Positions 21,269 through 22,682 of a stretch of DNA of 22,682 nucleotides are shown here, piece by piece. Source of the DNA: CANRPC01 sp964456095 (GTDB lineage: Bacteria > Bacillota_I > Bacilli_A > RFN20 > CAG-449); assembly GCA_964456095.1 (NCBI GenBank), contig CAYVZF010000014.1, forward strand, positions 1 through 22,682, given 5' to 3'. Position 1 is the stretch's first letter, and each line of letters begins with the position of its first letter. The notes under the pieces are model-generated. The model had not been told where the DNA came from. It saw nothing but the letters and a program-made list of their open reading frames with translations, and searched no databases. The position numbers and the translations under genes are program-made.

Positions 21269-22682
21269 ATGAAAAATAAAAAAATTAAATTATTTGCTCT
21301 TTCTGCAGTACTTCTTTTAGCGGGGGGGGCGTTTATTGCAAATAATAGTAGTTTGCAAAATGAAATTAAAGTAGTTAATGCTGCTGAAGGTGTTACTATT
21401 AGTGAATCATCAAAAGTAGAAGGAACTGGATTTTGGATTTTTATTAATGAATATCAATCTTATACAGATCTTACAGTAGATAATTTTACATTTGAATTTA
21501 TTTCATTTAGTTCTTCTACATATTCTACAGATCCTACCACATGGCCATGGAATAATCCCGAATATAATTCTAATAATGGAAGATTTTATATTTCTCACAC
21601 AGGCCCAGGATATCCTAATGATTCTGATGTTGAGTATGTAGTACATCTTACTTGTAAATATAAAGAAAATACATATGCATATGAAATTAAATTTGTTGGT
21701 AATGCATTTGTAAGTAGTACTGCATTAAGTGATCCTGTTGATCAAAATGTTTCTTCTGCCTCTATTAATTATCAATATGATTCAGATGATAATCCAACAG
21801 CGGTTAGATTTATTGGTACAATTGAAAATACATCATTTGATGATATTGAAAAAGCTGAATTTATATTATCTTTAAATAATGTTGAAAAAACAGTTGAAGT
21901 TAATACATTATATACATCTATCTCTGGTCTTGCAGAATATGGAGAAGCCGAAAATAAATATTATGCTGTTTATGTTCTTACTGGATTAAATGCACAAGAT
22001 GAGCAAGGCAATTATAAATATAGAGGACTTCCTTTTGCTGCTGATTTTAAAGTTACATTAAAAGATAATACAATTGTTAATACAAAACAAACAAAATCAT
22101 TTGATTTAGCTCCTCTTGGTGAAAAACTTTCAGATATTGTTGGTGCTGTTGTAAATAATACTTCTAATGGATATATTTGTGCGTTTGCTGGTAATACAAA
22201 AGCATCAGGTTATCATATTCAAATACTTGATAGTAGTGATGTAGTAGTAAAAGAACAAGATATTAAAAATGGTGGAGTTATTGATACTAAAGGTTTAGCT
22301 ATCGGTACTTATACTATTAAAGTTAAAGCAGTTGGTGATGGAACTAAATACTTTGATTCAGATTATGTTGTTGCAGGAACTTTAGAAATTACAACATTTG
22401 TTGCAGAAAATCAATTATCTAAACCTGTTGGTGTTGTTAGAAATTCATTAGGTGATGGTAGATATAACTGTGCTTTTGCTCCTGTTACTAATGCAAGTGG
22501 ATTTTATATTCAAGTTTATGATTCAACAGGTGCTGTTGTTGGAGAACAAGAGATTACAAATGGTGGAATTATAACTTGTACTGATGGATTAGATGCTGGA
22601 ACTTATACTTTAAAAGTAAAAGCATTAGGTGATGGCGCTACTTATGGTGATTCTGAATACTCTGATCCAGTAACATTTACAA
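21269..22682 (+). CDS. Secreted protein with tandem beta-sandwich repeats (3' end beyond the window)
   Basis: I do not recognise a catalytic family. The frame opens at ATG 21269 after AAAGGAG (21253-21259) and stays open to the window end, 471 residues so far. It has an N-terminal export signal (KNKKIKLF, then a hydrophobic core to about residue 24), with possible cleavage after AFIA or after VNA (residue 38), and no lipobox Cys. Two repeats of about 96 residues begin at about 287 (LSDIVGAVVN) and 383 (LSKPVGVVRN). They share C-A-F-A, SGYHIQ/SGFYIQ, NGG and GTYTIKVKA/GTYTLKVKA and look like fibronectin-III-type sandwiches. Residues about 40-280 hold further beta-rich sequence. A shared operator links it to the GH81 enzyme; glucan binding or adhesion is an inference. 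Confidence 0.85.
   Translation, partial: MKNKKIKLFALSAVLLLAGGAFIANNSSLQNEIKVVNAAEGVTISESSKVEGTGFWIFINEYQSYTDLTVDNFTFEFISFSSSTYSTDPTTWPWNNPEYNSNNGRFYISHTGPGYPNDSDVEYVVHLTCKYKENTYAYEIKFVGNAFVSSTALSDPVDQNVSSASINYQYDSDDNPTAVRFIGTIENTSFDDIEKAEFILSLNNVEKTVEVNTLYTSISGLAEYGEAENKYYAVYVLTGLNAQDEQGNYKYRGLPFAADFKVTLKDNTIVNTKQTKSFDLAPLGEKLSDIVGAVVNNTSNGYICAFAGNTKASGYHIQILDSSDVVVKEQDIKNGGVIDTKGLAIGTYTIKVKAVGDGTKYFDSDYVVAGTLEITTFVAENQLSKPVGVVRNSLGDGRYNCAFAPVTNASGFYIQVYDSTGAVVGEQEITNGGIITCTDGLDAGTYTLKVKALGDGATYGDSEYSDPVTFT
21322..21329. repeat. Run of eight G in the signal-peptide coding region
   Basis: Eight consecutive G lie within codons 18-21 (Ala-Gly-Gly-Ala) of the secreted repeat protein. In DNA of this low GC content the run is conspicuous. 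At eight the frame is open; one more or fewer would put the rest of the gene out of frame. Confidence 0.9.

Noticed and set aside
1..22682. CRISPR array, insertion sequence or replication origin
   Set aside because: No regularly spaced repeats, transposase gene, terminal inverted repeats or DnaA-box cluster could be seen.

Overview
The window reads as chromosomal DNA of a very AT-rich, low-GC Gram-positive bacterium of the Bacilli. The gene neighbourhoods match Bacillus: ybeY-cdd-era-recO and tig-lon-engB-spoVID-ysxE-valS. Arg is mostly AGA, Trp is TGG and TGA is a stop (spoVID and rloA both end in TGA), so this is not a Mycoplasma-type code. Missing partners (dgkA, clpX, hem genes), sporulation-coat homologues and Ser-rich lipoproteins suggest a genome-reduced gut lineage of the RF39 / Erysipelotrichia kind. 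That placement is an inference, not something the sequence proves.

Positions 1-9013 are a dense plus-strand housekeeping block. A 58-residue unknown protein heads ybeY, cdd, era and recO (rRNA maturation, pyrimidine salvage, ribosome assembly, recombination repair). A new promoter then serves tig, lon and engB (chaperone, protease, ribosome-assembly GTPase) up to a strong terminator. A SpoVID-like LysM protein and a YsxE/CotS-like kinase-fold protein follow, overlapping by 4 bases.

Positions 9029-13406 are an accessory island wedged between ysxE and valS, which are adjacent in Bacillus. On the minus strand it holds a large AAA ATPase with a C-terminal PD-(D/E)XK-like motif and visibly higher GC. 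Divergent from it is an RloA/RloB (AbiL-type) anti-phage pair, whose rloB is broken by an in-frame TAA. A doubtful 61-residue membrane ORF closes the island.

Positions 13448-16351 hold valS with its promoter, a complete T-box leader and a terminator. Positions 16352-17963 are gene-poor and carry a phage-type BRO-family gene.

Positions 17964-22682 are a secreted/surface module: a lipoprotein GH81 endo-beta-1,3-glucanase and a secreted protein with tandem repeats that runs off the window. Both promoters carry near-identical LacI-type operators (GAAAnCGnTTTC), so they look like one beta-glucan regulon. The second gene also has a run of eight G in its signal-peptide coding region, a plausible phase-variation switch. 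These two features are the most interesting signals in the window.
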